A DNA stretch of 64,000 nt, from assembly GCF_019578655.1 (NCBI RefSeq), contig NC_063260.1:5396501-5460500 (forward strand), read 5' to 3'. Position 1 is the stretch's first letter. Every line of letters starts with the position of its first letter. This document shows positions 12,219-25,600 of the stretch, piece after piece. The notes beneath the pieces are model-generated. The model searched no databases. It saw nothing but the letters and a program-made list of their open reading frames with translations, and had not been told where the DNA came from. A program made the position numbers and the translations under genes. The stretch comes from Ricinus communis (taxonomy: Eukaryota > Streptophyta > Magnoliopsida > Malpighiales > Euphorbiaceae).

Positions 12219-13567
12219 ATATAAGTGATAAATCTGAATTATAAGTATAATTCTTTAGGGATTTTGTGCATTTTCAAATCATATACTTATAATTTTATGG
12301 AGATTTTATTTGATTTTGATATTACATTGTAATTTGTTTGTCTCAATTGTATTAATGAAATTTCTACAAAGAACTCAAGAAATTGGGAATATGATCGACC
12401 CTTGGTTTGATTTAGAGAGAATACATGTGAAGAAATGGGAATTTGCAAGTTAAACCGGCTTATGACCGATTTGGGAAAGCAGAACCAGTTCAAGGACTGG
12501 TTAAGGAAAAGGGAGCTGTGAGCTATTATGATGAACCGGTTATTTAACGAGTTCTAAAAGAGAAAAGAGCCAGGACAGATTGATAGAACCGGTCTACAAC
12601 AGAAGGGAAGAATAGTGAACCGGGTCTACAACTGCTTCATTAGGAAAAAGCCATTAGAACTCGGTGAAGAACAGGTTGAGAACGAAAAAACACTTAATAT
12701 TTGTTTAATTACATGTTTAAAGGGCTTTTGAGGGTTTTTAAAAGTGAATCCTAGTTTTAGACTATAAACACATCTTATTTAGAGAGACAGGAAAATGAAA
12801 AAAGAAACACTTTGTTTTCACCGGAGAACAAGATTTGCGAAAAGATTCAAGAAGCTTTTAAAAACTTCAAGATTCAAAATAATATTTAATATATCTCTTC
12901 TGAAATTATATTTTCTTTAACTTTTGTTTGTCTTTATTTTTTTTATGAATATGAACAACTAATTGTCATTCTAGAAAGAAGGATTAGTCAATTGGATTTT
13001 TGATTATGTAATTAATATAGAGTTTGCTTAATTCTTGATTTATTCTTCTTGAGATTACTGTGAATGCTTTGATTGGCCACCATAGTATTTTTGTATTGGG
13101 ATTTGTATGATGAACTGAAAGGAGAAATACAAATCTAGATCTAGAAGAATAAACACAATAAATTAGATATGAAAATATATCTCGTTGTTGTGATGCAAGA
13201 ATTGTTGCTTAATGGGTTTGTCTAGGTAATTATCCTTAAGAATAAAAAATTACTTGATTAGATACAGGTAAATTACTTGAAAGAGAATTGACGTATTTTT
13301 GAAATAATTGCATTCAAGAATAAACTCTAGAGTTGATATCTATTATTAATCCCATTAGATGAAATCCAGATCTCTTGTATTCTAAAATCTTATCAGTATA
13401 TTCATTTTAATTATTTTGTATTTTTTTTATCTTTAATTATAAATCAATGACTTTATTGCACATTTCTTAGACCTAAACATTAGTTTTATCCTCATGGGAT
13501 CGACCTTAATTGATAACCTTATACTATAGTTGCCCTGTGCACTTGGAATTGAAGATTTAATTAATCA
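12219..13567 (+). repeat. Probable 5' LTR of the Athila-like element
   Basis: A sequence of about 1.35 kb begins TGATAAATC and ends TTAATCA just before the PBS. It contains the typical late-LTR phrase CATGGGATCGACCTTAATTG (about 13493-13512). Several ACCGGTT-type motifs recur between 12450 and 12620. No 3' LTR is available to confirm the borders. Confidence 0.6.
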
Positions 13568-13572
13568 AGTTT

Positions 13573-13592
13573 GTGGCACCATTGTCAGGAAA
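13573..13592 (+). other. Degenerate primer-binding site
   Basis: GTGGCACCATTGTCAGGAAA lies just after the LTR end. It differs at a few positions from the TGGCGCCGTTGCCGGGGA consensus of Athila-type elements, mostly as G-to-A or C-to-T changes compatible with CpG decay. Confidence 0.7.
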
Positions 13593-13769
13593 AACGATTG
13601 ATATTTTGTTTATGATTGTTTTCTTATTTTGTTATTTACTTGGGTACTGCTCTTGCAAGATGTTTATGCACTTGAGAGGTCCAAGAGTGCAGAACGAGCG
13701 ACAGTCATCCCATTCGATCCTTAGGTCGAAAATACTTGCAAAGTTAATAGGAAAAGCAGGAAGGAACAT

Positions 13770-15270
13770 ATGGCGAATGATAGGAACATAGTCGTGGCAG
13801 TTGAAGAGAACATTCCTAAGCTTAGGGATCTCTAAAGGCCCAAGATCAATACGAACCTATCATGCATTTTATTATCTGCAAATGCTAGGAACTATGAGCT
13901 GAAGACCATCCACTTGACAATGTTATCACACTTTGAGAGAATGGGTACTGAAGACCCATTATCGTTCATGAAGGAGTTTTATAGTATAGTGCAAACATTC
14001 CCTCTAAAGAATCTGAATGAAGGAGAACTTAAGAAGAAATGTTTTCCTTATTGTATGAAAAACTCTGCTAGAACATGGTAGTTAAACTTGCCTGAAGGAT
14101 CACTGATTATTTGGGATGAGGTGTATGATGCTTTTATGTTAAAGTATTATTCACCTTAAAACAAGTTAGATTATAAGTCAAGGATTTGTAATTTTACTCG
14201 AAAAGAAGGAGAATCTTTTTATGATGTTTGGGAAAGATTTAAGGTCTATTTGATTTAATAGCCGCATCATAATTTTCCTCTCTCTTGGTACAATTTCATT
14301 ATGATGAACTTACTGCGAATTGTTAAACTATGGTTAATACAGCTTATGGTAGATATTATGGATATAAAAACTGCTGAAAAAGTGTAATAAATCTGTGAGA
14401 GTTTAGCAATGAATTCTCAGCAGAAGGCCATTAGTGGTAGGAAGAGAATTTATGAGATCAATGCTTAGAGTGAAATGGCTATGCAAGTAGCAGATCTTAC
14501 TAAGCAGATGAAGTTGTTATTAAAGAACGATTCTTCTAATAGAGAAGCTCGTGCATACTATGGAATGTATAGACATCTGTCCAATGCATGTATGAATATG
14601 GATATGCTAGAAACAGTTCAAGAAGAAGTTAACTACATTAGAGCTTACAAGCAACCTAGGAATGATCCTTTTTCAAACACCTACAATCCTGGATGGAGGA
14701 ATCATCCTAACTTTTTTTAGAGAGACCAAGGAGTTGTAAAGCCAATAAAACCACCTAGGTTCCAACAGTAGAAACAACAATTTTAGACTAGTCATCAACA
14801 ATTGTCTCAGGAAAAGAAGCCATCTTTATAGGATATGCTGATGCAGTATATGGCTTCTCAGGATTCCACTTGGGAGAAATTAGATGCAAAGATAAACCAA
14901 GTGGTTCAGACCAATTAAATAGCGATTCATAATCTTGGGGCAATTAGCTAAAAAGGTTGCTGAAAGAGAGTAAGGGAAACTGCCAAGTAACACTAAAATA
15001 AATCCTAAAGAAGGAGTTATGGTTGTCACCTTGGTGAAGAAGAAGCTAGAGAAGGAGGTGGTTGCTGAAGAAAAGTCAAGCAAGAATGTAGAGAAAGAAG
15101 TTAGGCAAGAAAGGAACATTGAAAAGGAAGCGGAATCTAAGTACGGTCCTTATTTGGTCAAGCCTTATGTGCAACCAATTTCATACTCATAAATGCTAAG
15201 AAAGAAGAATAATGAGAAGAACTTCTAGAGATTTCTTAACATCTTAAAGAAAATCCAAATCAATATTCCG
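13770..15270 (+). pseudogene. gypsy gag remnant
   Basis: The capsid core reads ANARNYELKTIHLTMLSHFE, then DPLSFMKEFYSI and the block LPEGSLIIWDEVYDAFMLKY. GESFYDVWERFK is the strongly conserved capsid signature (gypsy form GESLYEAWERFK). A later piece (14475-14720) ends in the NTYNPGWRNHPNF motif of Athila gag. Gag would form the particle core. At least eight stops interrupt the frame. Confidence 0.88.
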
Positions 15271-15273
15271 TTT

Positions 15274-15765
15274 ATGGAAGTCCTTGCTCAGATGCTATCA
15301 TATGCAAAGTTTTTAAAGGAGATTGTGTCCAACAAGAGCAAGTTGGAGGAATATGCTATAGTTTTATTGATTAAGGAATGTAGTGCCATTCTGCAAAAGA
15401 AGTTACCTCTTAAACTAAAGGATCCAGGGAGTTTTTCGTTTCCTTGTTCTATAGGTGATATTGGTATTAGGAATTGTTTGTGTGATTTAGGCACTAGTAT
15501 TAGTGATTCCTTTAACTCTTGTAAAAAAACTTGGTATTACTGAAATCAAACCTACCACTGTTTCACTTCAACTAGCTGATAGATCTGTCAAATACCCAAT
15601 ACGAATAATTGAAGATTTATTAGTTAAAGTGGAGAAGGTTTATTTACCTGCTAATTTTCTTGTTATGGATATAGAAGAGGACATGTATATATCTATCATC
15701 ATGGGTAGACCCTTTTTAGCTATAAGAGGAGTCTTGATAGATGTACCAAAGGGCATGTAGACATT
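15274..15765 (+). pseudogene. gypsy aspartic protease remnant
   Basis: After a linker (MEVLAQMLSYAKFLKEI, typical of the segment before Athila protease), the active-site region reads CDLGTSIS, with the usual D-L-G-A/S-S-(I/V) arrangement. It continues as LADRSVKYP and ends in IIMGRPFLAIRGVLIDV. A one-base shift at about 15500 separates the active site from the rest. The protease would cut the Gag-Pol polyprotein; here it is broken. Confidence 0.85.
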
Positions 15766-16060
15766 TAGGGTAAGCAATAAAAAAGAAGATTTTGACATAG
15801 TAAAAGTGTTGAAGAAACTCTATGTGAATGATGCCTCTTTTAGTATAGATGTTATTGATCCTCTTATGGAGGAAGTTTTCTACAAGGAATCATATAAGGA
15901 ACCATTGGAAGCATGTCTAGCATTATGCTTAAATGAAAAATATGTAGATAGTGAAGTTTTGAAGTGTGCTTTAAGATTAGAGGGGGAAGGTGCTTGATCT
16001 AATAAAACTAGTTCTAAGTTCGAAGAACTTGGTCAAGGGAAACCAAAACTAGACCTTTCA

Positions 16061-17160
16061 ATGATAACACCACCTCAACCCGAATTAAAACAATTTCCAT
16101 CTCATTTGAAATATGTATTTTTGGGTTCTAATAATTCTTATCCTGTTATTATATTTGCTAACTTATCTGATGCAGAGGAAGATAAATTAATGAGAGTATT
16201 GAAGAGACGCATGACTGTGATAACATGGTCCATTTTAGATATTAAAGAGATTGACCTATTAATCTGCAAGCATAAGATTTTGATGGAAGAAGACTATCAG
16301 CCCACTGTTCAAAACCAGAGGCGTCTGAACCTCAATATGAAGGAAGTTGTGCGAAATAAGGTTCTTAAGTTGCTTGATGCATGCATTATCTATTCCATTT
16401 CTGATAGTACTTGGGTAAGTCCTGTTTAGGTGGTACCTAAAAAAGAAGACAAAACTGTAGTTAAGAACGAAAACAATGAACTCATCCTAACTAGAATAGT
16501 TATAAAATGGAGAGTATGCATTGATTATTGGAAGCTAAATGCAACAACACGTAAGGATCACTTTCCCTTACCACTTATTGGCCAAAGATTGAGTGTTTAG
16601 TAGGTTATGCATACTATTATTTTCTTGATGGTTATTTAGGTTATAACCAGATTGCTATTGATCTTGAGTATCAGGAAAAGCCCACTTTCACTTGTTCCTA
16701 CGGTACTTTTGCATATCCTAGGATGCCATTTGGCCTATGTAATGCTCCAATTACTTTTCAGTGTTGTATAATGTCAATCTTTTCTGATATGGTAGAAGAC
16801 ATTGTAGTAAATTTTACGGATGAACTTTCTATCTTTGGATCTTCTTTTGATGCATGTTTAACTAATCCAGATAAAGTTTTGCAGAGATGTGAAGTAACCA
16901 ATCTAGTGTTTAACTGGGAGAAGTGTCATTTTATGGTACAAGAAAGGATTGTGTTAGGAAACAAGATTTCTAAAAAAAGAATCGATGTTGATAAAGTAAA
17001 AATTGAAATGATTGAAAAATTACCCCCTCTTAATTGTGTGAAAGCTATTAGGAGTTTTCTTGGACATGCAGGATTATATAGGAGATTTATAAAAGATTTT
17101 TTGAAAATATCAAAATATTTATGTACTTTACTTGTGAAAGACACCTTTCATTTTTTATAA
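16061..17160 (+). pseudogene. gypsy reverse transcriptase remnant
   Basis: The N-terminal thumb-like lead (LKQFPSHLKYVFLG) and palm blocks CIDYWKLNATTRKDHFPLP, TFTCSYGTFAYPRMPFGLCN and the polymerase site are all readable. The site, normally FxDD in gypsy elements, reads FTDELSIFG at about 16813-16840, so the second catalytic Asp has become Glu. FLGHAGLYRRFIKDF marks the RT end. Stops occur near 16428 and 16598. Confidence 0.9.
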
Positions 17161-17880
17161 AGCTTGCCTTGAAGCTTTTGAGAAGTTTAAGAAAGCTTTA
17201 ATTTCTGCACCTATAATAACTGCGCCTGATTGGAATTTACCCTTTGAACTTATGTGTGATACAAGTGATTTTGCATTAGTAGGCTGTCTTAGGGCAAAGG
17301 AAGGATAAGAGATTGCATGTGATTTATTAAGCGAGCAAAGTTTTGAACGATGCTTAAGTAAACTGCATTACTACTAAAAAAGAGTTATTAGCTGTTGTTT
17401 ATGCTTTTGACAAATTTCACTCTTATCTTGTAGGTTCCAAGACAGTATTCTATACAGACCATTCAACAATTATCTTCTTACTAAGAAGGATGCTAAACCA
17501 CGAACAATACCTTGGGTTATTTTATTGCAGGAATTCGATTTTGAGATTTGTGATAAGAAAGGATGTGAAAAATCTGTGGTAGAGCACTTGTCAAGAATAA
17601 TAATTTACAACAATGATGACAATTAGAAAATCATTGAGGATGAGTTTCCGGATGAGAAATTATGAGCAGTAAAAGATATCTCTACACCATGGTTTACTGA
17701 CATTGTTAACTATTTAGTGTCTAATATTTTTCCGCAAGATCTGAAATATCATCAAAAAAAGAAATTCCTAGCTGAAGTAAAATTTTATATGTGGGATGAA
17801 CCATTGTTGTTTAGGAGATGTGCATATGAGATAGTTTGAAGATGTATTCTAGAAGAGAAAATAGTACAAGTTGATAAGTA
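17161..17880 (+). pseudogene. gypsy RNase H and truncated integrase remnant
   Basis: RNase H starts with ELMCDTSDFALVGCL (catalytic Asp in CDTSD) and continues to [16 protein letters not shown]. Following blocks, EDEFPDEKL and FLAEVKFYMWDEPLLFRRC, lead into the zinc-binding start of integrase. Recognisable sequence stops near 17880, before the D-D-E core. Several frameshifts are present. Confidence 0.8.
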
Positions 17881-20800
17881 GATATAAACTTATAACCTTT
17901 AGAAAACTAATCAAGGTATCAAATTAAGTTGTCATAAGGTCCATATAACACTTATGGCTTCGCCAACTGCCATTTATAGAACCTCCTAGGACGGGGCTAG
18001 AAAAGGATGTTTGGAGATGCCAATTTGTTCTATTTTTTATTTTTTATATTAAATTTAGAAGATTTTGAGAATTGTGAATTTAAAACTTAATTAGATTATA
18101 GAAGGGCCAAAGTGAAATCTTTATTATTAAAGGGCAAAGAATACTTTGATATAGATAATGTATGACAACTAATTTACAAAAATGAAAGGGGAAGGCCACA
18201 TATTATGTGGAATTAGACAACGAATAATGTTAGAATATTTTTATATTAGTTAAACGGGTTGAAAAAATTTAGTGGCTATTTAATTCTAATTTTTTTTTTA
18301 ATAATATGTAAAGCTTAGAGACCACCAATTATGCACAATGTGCATTGAAAAAGATTTACTGATTTTATTAAAATTAAAATTTAGTGACTGTTTATTTATA
18401 AATTAAAATAATAATAATTTTTCTTACAAAATATAAAACTTAGTAATTATCTATTCAGTTATTTTTTATATATGCTGGGAAATTTTATTATTATATTATA
18501 ATTAAAATTTAATTACGAATCAGAAATATAAAATCTTTTTATTATAAAACTGTATTAAGTGATCCTACGAATATACTACAACCACGTATACAAACCATCA
18601 ACAACAAAAGAATAAACACATACTATCTCCTGGGAGAAAAGGAAAAGCACAGACTAACTTGATATTATGATTAGTAGTTCTATTATTTACCTGCACTCAT
18701 ATAAGAGACAATTAGACCCACAAAAGCAAACTTTGTTTTTATGGAAAAAGAACTTGGCTTTGAGTTACAAATGGATTGAATGAAAAGGCTAATCATCCCT
18801 ATTTTCTGATATTAGAAAACTAAAAGCAAACTGCCTTTGATTATTAACAAAAAGTTTATTCTTTCCAAACTACCTTCTACTATGAGTGGAATCACATTTA
18901 AAGATTCTTTTTTGACCATTGCAGCCGAATCCAAAGCTCAAAAATGAAATAACTAACAGAACAAAGATCTATAAAGTTTGATCCTACTTTAGCATGGGAG
19001 ATTATTTATTTATATATATATTGTTTGCAGAAATAATGACATAAAATTTACCTTCTTTTTGGGTTAGTTCCAATTATTCCATAGGGTTAATTGAAATTAA
19101 AAAGCCATAGGTTTTGTAATAGTAGCAATTCTAGTAAGTGAGAAGATTCAGATCAAGCTACATAAATTTATGCTAATTTAGCCCTTGATATAATCACATT
19201 GCATCTTGATTTAAGTTGGATATAAAACTTTTGATTATGATTTTACTTGAAATTATATTTCTCTAAAATATTCTGGCCCAAATTAAAAAATTTAAAAAGA
19301 ATTTAAAAAAATATTTCAGTGAATTTCGATCAATAATTATGATTTTTTCTAAATTGCTGGAAGCTAATTATCTATTTATTAGATGCAAACATATATTCCA
19401 TGAATTTAGTTAATAAAATTTATATAATTAAATAAAATAGATATGATTTATAGGACTTGTAACCCTAATTTTGACCCATCAAATCAGGAAGGCAGAACTT
19501 AAAATAAATAAAATTTATAAATAAAACATCACTTAGTCACTTCACTTGTGCTATTAAATTTACCAGACAAGGAAAGAAAAGGTCCAAAAGGGTAAAACCA
19601 AATTATCTTTTTGATCAGTGTTTATACTTTAAATTAAAGACATCTTTCTATAAAAGAAAAATAAAAAGGGTAAAAACAAAAAATTAAAAATTAAAAAAGA
19701 AAAGTTTAAGACAGCAAGTAAAATACATAAGCTACTTTTTCATGGAATGCAATGATTTAGCTTCACATGGCACTACTTTTTGGCTTCACTAATTTCAAGA
19801 AAAAAAATAATATGTCAATTTCTTTTTTCTTTTTCATTTGTTTCTATCATACATAGAGAGGCTCTTTGAGGAACTCTGAGTCACAAATAATTGGTTCATT
19901 TTGCAGCTTTAAAATTAATGGAAACTAGAAAAAGAAAACAAATATTAATTGTTAACTCCTTGGCTCTCACCTCTTTCAAGGGCTTTTTATTTTTCTAATT
20001 TTTCATTTATTTTTTATTTTTTTGGGTGCTTTTCCATTTATAGTACATGATAAAAGTATGTAATGTCATGAAGGTCTACAAAAGCAGATGTGTAATAGGG
20101 TTTGGTACCTTTGCTTATAGTGAATAGTAAAACTGTTGGTGCATTCCATGGCATAGAAAAAGGAGGAGATTTCTTTTTCCAGTACAATCTTTATTATTAT
20201 TTTTTTTATCTTGCAATTTTATATTTTCATAATGATTTTTTCTTTTTCATCTTTTGAGAAATTAAGTTTAGATGAATATAATTATTTTATTGTGTAATTT
20301 GATGATTCATTATTTTTAATGATTATTTTTAATGACGTATTAATACTTTAATTATTGAATGAGTTCAATTAAAAAAAATATATATTAATAAATATATATT
20401 TTATACTATTAATAAACGTTTATTATAATTAATGTATTTGTGGCTGGCACATGCAAATGCAAATTGAACGTCTTCCCAATATGTCGCATTAATATTATAA
20501 ATTAAACCTGACACTAATCCGTACTTATTAGAGTAATTATTTTGGTCTAGCTACATGGTTTTAGCTTAGCCCGCAATCTTAATTAATTAATTATTCATAG
20601 CAATATTATTATTATTATTATTATAGTACCTAAAACGTGCTTCTTTCACATGTGGGCTATATGTATTTCTTATAGACTAGCTATTTGGATAGAATTTACT
20701 AAATGTTTGCAGGAAATCTACGTGGCATCCAAGTCATAAATTCAATTTTTGTTTCTTCAAGAGAGGAATGTAAATAATAATTTCATTTGTTTTCTAATTT

Positions 20801-21087
20801 TCTTTAACATCTGCCATGTCTTAATTTTTTTATTTTTAAAAGAATTATTATATATGGAAGGACACAAGTCTTTTTCCTGTAACTTTATTTTGATGTGGTT
20901 TCAGGATAAATGGTAACTTTATGCAGACTTAATGTCGCCTTTAAATCTTTATTTAACTATTTGGGTTCAATAAAACATTTATCCCTTTCCCAACTTTTTG
21001 GTGCCCTTTTCACCATTGATTATGACAAAATTAAACTGGGCTTCTTGTTTCTTGAAAGGGAAAACATTTAAAAGACTAATTGTGGTA

Positions 21088-21130
<43 letters not shown>

Positions 21131-22485
21131 TCAGATACAGTTTAATTTAGCCGTTTTTTTGACAAATAGCTAAGAATGACCATGTGCAATGTTTTGTATT
21201 GCTTTGAAAGAAGAAACCCTAAACAATTTCTTAAAAAGAAATAAGTTTAAAGAGGAAGAAAGGTTTGTTATGTTAGGTTATATTCTTATATAGGAAAAAA
21301 CAAGTAGCCCATGGCTCCAAGCTGCACATCCACGGAGATTTGAGAAGTGTTAGTTAATTTACTTCACTTTTTTCCCCTTTTACTTATAGTAGATAACAAA
21401 AGAAAAGAAGAATAGAACATGTTAAATAATTGAATAACCCTTTCTTTTTAATCATCCTATTTTGATGGAATTTAAACTTTTTGATTTCCCCCATATAAAA
21501 TCCAAGGCAACACTCTAAAATGGTGGGATTCAAATTTTCCTTCTTTCTTTTTTTAATCTGCGAGTTATACGGACAGTATAAATACTTATTCTATAAAATA
21601 TTTTTTATTATATAATGTTTGATGACTCTTTCACTGGATTTTTTGATTAATTTTGTAAAAATAAAATATTAGAGTAATATTAGATCGGTATTCCAATATT
21701 TACTCAGACGATCAAGTAAAATAGTTATTTGCTTTGGTGATATTAAATGAGTTTAATTTATAGCTAAAATGCTTAATTAATTAATTCTTACTTTTGATCT
21801 CTTATATATATCTCGATATCCTGTCTCTATTCATATTTGAACTTCTCTAGACTTAGATGGATGTATCTTTTTATACTATTATACTAAACTCACAAGTAAA
21901 CAGGAGTGAATTCTAATTGGATTCTTCTTTTAGATATAACTTGGTCATCAATGTTAATTAGGCCACTATCTAAGCTAAATTTTTTTCTCCATAATATCAA
22001 TTTAGGTCATTTCCTATTGATGTATGATTTGTGATTTTTATCAACAGTTCTTTAAGTTGAATGCTTTTAAACTGGATGGAGATTTCCATCAATGGTAATT
22101 ATTCTATAGTTGGTCCTACTTTACCAAGTTACAAGGATCTGGTTTCAATATCGAAGGCCGACTTTTAAATATTTATGAACAACCCATAGTATGCTAATTG
22201 GTCAAATCTCTTCCAATTGATCCGAAATTATGCTATAGTCTCAAGTTAAGCGACTCATCAAACATTATTAATCATGTTTAACAGAAATTGTACCACTAAT
22301 TGCTGCCCTTCTTCCTTTTATCTAATACAAATAAATAATTAAGATGAAAATTTATGAGAGATAAATAATTACTTTCATTATGTACTTCATATAACATTGG
22401 CAGTGCTAATTGGGTATCTCTTTCCTTCTATTTACTCTTTTTTTTTTTTTCTTTTTCTGAACAGCTTTTGTTTACTGTTATACTC
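17881..22485. other. Gene-poor AT-rich spacer
   Basis: No coding or RNA gene is supported on either strand. Notable only are an (AG)18 run and an ATT microsatellite near 20606-20623. Confidence 0.6.
21093..21128. repeat. (AG)18 microsatellite
   Basis: A pure AG run of about 36 bp. Confidence 0.97.
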
Positions 22486-22489
22486 ATAG

Positions 22490-22638
22490 AATAGTAGTAA
22501 TCATAGGAAGCAATAGTGAAATAACACATGAAATCTCTTTGACATGTTATGGACATTATGTGACTTTGTTCTTTGCTTCTTTTTTTCATAGTCATACAAT
22601 TTCCATATTCACTCTTGCTTCCTATGATTACTATTATT
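22490..22638. ncRNA. Candidate hairpin (microRNA-type or small palindromic element)
   Basis: The arm 22490-22520 and the reverse complement of 22608-22638 agree at 29 of 31 positions. One difference is a G-U pair and the other a single mismatch, and 19 central bases match perfectly (TAGTAATCATAGGAAGCAA). The spacer is 87 nt. Arm length, near-perfect pairing and loop size fit a plant MIRNA foldback. I do not recognise a known mature family, and pairing does not extend past the arms. It could equally be the remnant of a small palindromic element; no flanking duplication is evident. Confidence 0.45.
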
Positions 22639-22639
22639 G

Positions 22640-25600
22640 CCTTAAGAGGATTATCCTCAAACCCAACATCATTTTGGTGTAAAACCTTATCTTGTTTTAT
22701 TATTTAGGTCAATTACACTGCACAAGTCTTTCTCTTCAACAAATTAGTCAATAATTACATGGAAAATTTCTTAATGCCAAAAAAGTACAAATCTTGTCCC
22801 ATGGTCCCAGGCTTAATTATCAACCAGTCTTATTCATTATTAGAATTCAAGATTTCAGACAACATTAATTATTTATTTCTTTAAAAAGTGTAACTGTCCA
22901 TGGAAAAAGAAAATAAAAAAGAATTGCAACTACATGCATGTGCCATGAGAAATTTATGCCTAGGAACAGCTTATTTAATTTACCATGAGAATTGCAGAGT
23001 TTTTAATGCTAATTTACCTGTAATATGATATGAAATTGAAGTCAATTTAATTCTTTTTTTTTTAATTATAATTCTTACTTATATGAGATGTGTATATCTT
23101 CAAAAATAAAAAAATAATACATATATTTTGACATTAAATAATTAACACATACATAATTATTTAAAATTAATAAATATATATTAATTATTTATTAATTTAG
23201 TATATAAATGATGACATACATTTAAATTAGATAATTTTTTTTTTTTTTAGTATAGGGATGAATTGAATAATAAATCCATTTTTTAGACTTTTGATTGAAG
23301 AAATCAATTCGAAACAAGAAATACATTCGCTTATAGTGTAGTGACTCTACTCTTAGGATTGAAGTTCTTCCGATCAATAAATTACATCAAATTCACTTAT
23401 ATATTAATATAGGAAACTAATTTTTGTGGTTCAATTTTTCTGTCTTTCTTGTCTTCAATATCTTCCTCTCTGCTGCTCAATGATTTGAAAAATTTGGAGC
23501 ATGAAATCTAATGAAAGAATAAAGTAAAAAGAAAAGAAAAAAAGTATGGTCCTACAAGGGTGTCAGGGTAGCAGAAGAAAGCTGACTTTCTTGGGTTGGA
23601 GCAGGCAGCTTGCTAACTTTGGAAGAAGTTACAGAAATTTTATACACCCATGACAAATCATGAACTGTGATTTTCATTCAGTTCCTAAGAAGAAGAAAAA
23701 AAGAAAAGAAAAGGAAACCTCTAGAGAACATGTTGACAATAGAAGCAAATCCCTGGTCTCTCTCTACTTGGGCTGTCTATGGACCTTAAAACAAGGGTTG
23801 CTGTCTTTGCATAGCCTATCTCCAACAATTTTTGGGGGCATATTTGTCCTCCAGTGTCAATTATATGTTTTCTTTTTCTTTTGCTTGCAGACCAATAACC
23901 CTACTTCATCTTCTCATTCATGCATTTTCTTTCCCTTATAAAGGCTCTTTCTCAGATATGTTCCCTTTCATTGAATAAAATGCACCATCTCAAAGTCTGG
24001 AGATCACATGTATACATGATAGTGATTTCTTCTATCCAGGTTCCTAAATAATTAAGCCTAGCTACTTCCAATTTTCTCACTTTATCGACTATTTCTTATC
24101 GGATATTATTGTATATATCAAAATCAATAAATGATTGTGGCAATATTATTTATTAATTTTATATAATTCAGTATGTGTCAATAATTTAACATCAAAAAAT
24201 ATAAAAATATGATCATATATACGTATCTCTCTTATATTTGTTACGGTGTATACACCTGGTATAAATAAAAAAATTTATATATACAACAAAGCATTCAAGC
24301 AGTTTTGACTTTTTTTCCAGTAATTAATTACTAATACAAAATTTATTTATTTTTTAGAGAAACTAGTTCCCTCCTACACAAAAGCTAATTCAAAGCTAAA
24401 ATTAAACCATAAATTCCACAAGTTTAGATTACATATGTACTTACAATTTTCATTTTCATGTTGATAGAGAAACTCTTGTAGGAATTAGAGGTTTACTCTA
24501 TGTCGGGGGAGGCTATGGAGTTTTTGACAAAGTATATGTGAACATGAATGGCCTATCAAAGCTTTATCTAAAGTAGAATCAATCTATTTGTTTGTTTTAC
24601 AAGTGAGAAAGTACGAAATTACATAAGTAATTCTCTTTTTAATCAATCAATTTATATTTTATATATTTTTGGCAGTCTTTTGCTCTATATATAAATACCT
24701 TATTCTAAACCAAACCTAAAAACAAATACAATGTGATGCAGAAAACGTAGCCCATAATACTATATATAACTACTAAAAGGAACCTTTCTTTAATTAAAAA
24801 AATTGTAGTTAGTATATAGTAATAACAGAAAATGTAATAAAGCTAAATATTTGCAAAAATGCCTACTTAGTAACATAGTTGAATCTCCATCTATGGATTT
24901 ACATCTACCATTTCTGTTAATTATTATTACTTAAAACTACTAAATGATCGTCGAATCAAGTTGAACTGATAATAGATTAAACTATTAATTTTCTTTTTAA
25001 AATAAAATTTAATTCAAATTAAGATTAAAACACAAGTTGATTTGAGCTGATATGAATTAGTTCGATTTTGTTCTCCAATTTAGAACTTTTAATTATATTA
25101 TTCAAATTTTTATTTCAATAGAAGATTATATATTACATACGTGAGAAAATATTTATTTTTTTAAATATATTAAATTAAGTAAAATTTTCTTTAAAATATT
25201 AAATTTCATAATTTATTGTAAATATTTTATTAATAAGTACAAAACTTCAATTAAATCTTATTCAATTTCACAATATCTTATCATTTAAAATCAAACCGAA
25301 TCGAATTTAGTTCAATCTGCTATTTTTATTAGAGCGAACTGAAAATAAAAAATAACCGAAAAGAACTAAACTAATCGGTTCAGTTTCTCTGTTTTTATTA
25401 AGCTTCCATAACCTTCTATCTGTACTATTTCTTTTTTATTTATTAGCTAATAACATATAAAACTATATGAATATGTGTTATATTCTTACGATGACACATA
25501 AGGAAAAACTCATATTTTAGTGGTGTTCCGATCCCTTGTAGGGTGGTGATGGATTGCAAAACCTTCCTGCAATGATAGAAATGGGAGGTGGCAAGGGAAA

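Larger units (their letters stand above)
12219..17880 (+). mobile_element. Athila-like Ty3/gypsy retrotransposon, 3'-truncated
   Basis: Order is 5' LTR, primer-binding site, gag, protease, RT, RNase H and the start of integrase, which is the gypsy order. The PBS resembles the TGGCGCCGTTGCCGGGGA type typical of Athila-group elements. Homology fades after about 17880, with no rest of integrase and no 3' LTR. Many stops make it defective. The 5' border at TGATAAATC (12219) is an estimate. Confidence 0.85.

Noticed and set aside
23660..23941. Open frame of 93 codons in the spacer before the PRAF gene
   Set aside because: Low-complexity Lys-rich start followed by Phe/Leu/Ser-rich text, no motif, no splice context; length is expected by chance.
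23930..24060. TATA-like TTATAAAGGC with downstream AATAAAA as a small independent gene
   Set aside because: No coding or structured RNA could be identified between or after these signals.
24950..25420. Second hAT-like element with ACCGAA/TCGGTT phrases
   Set aside because: Composition is suggestive but no paired termini or target duplication could be found.
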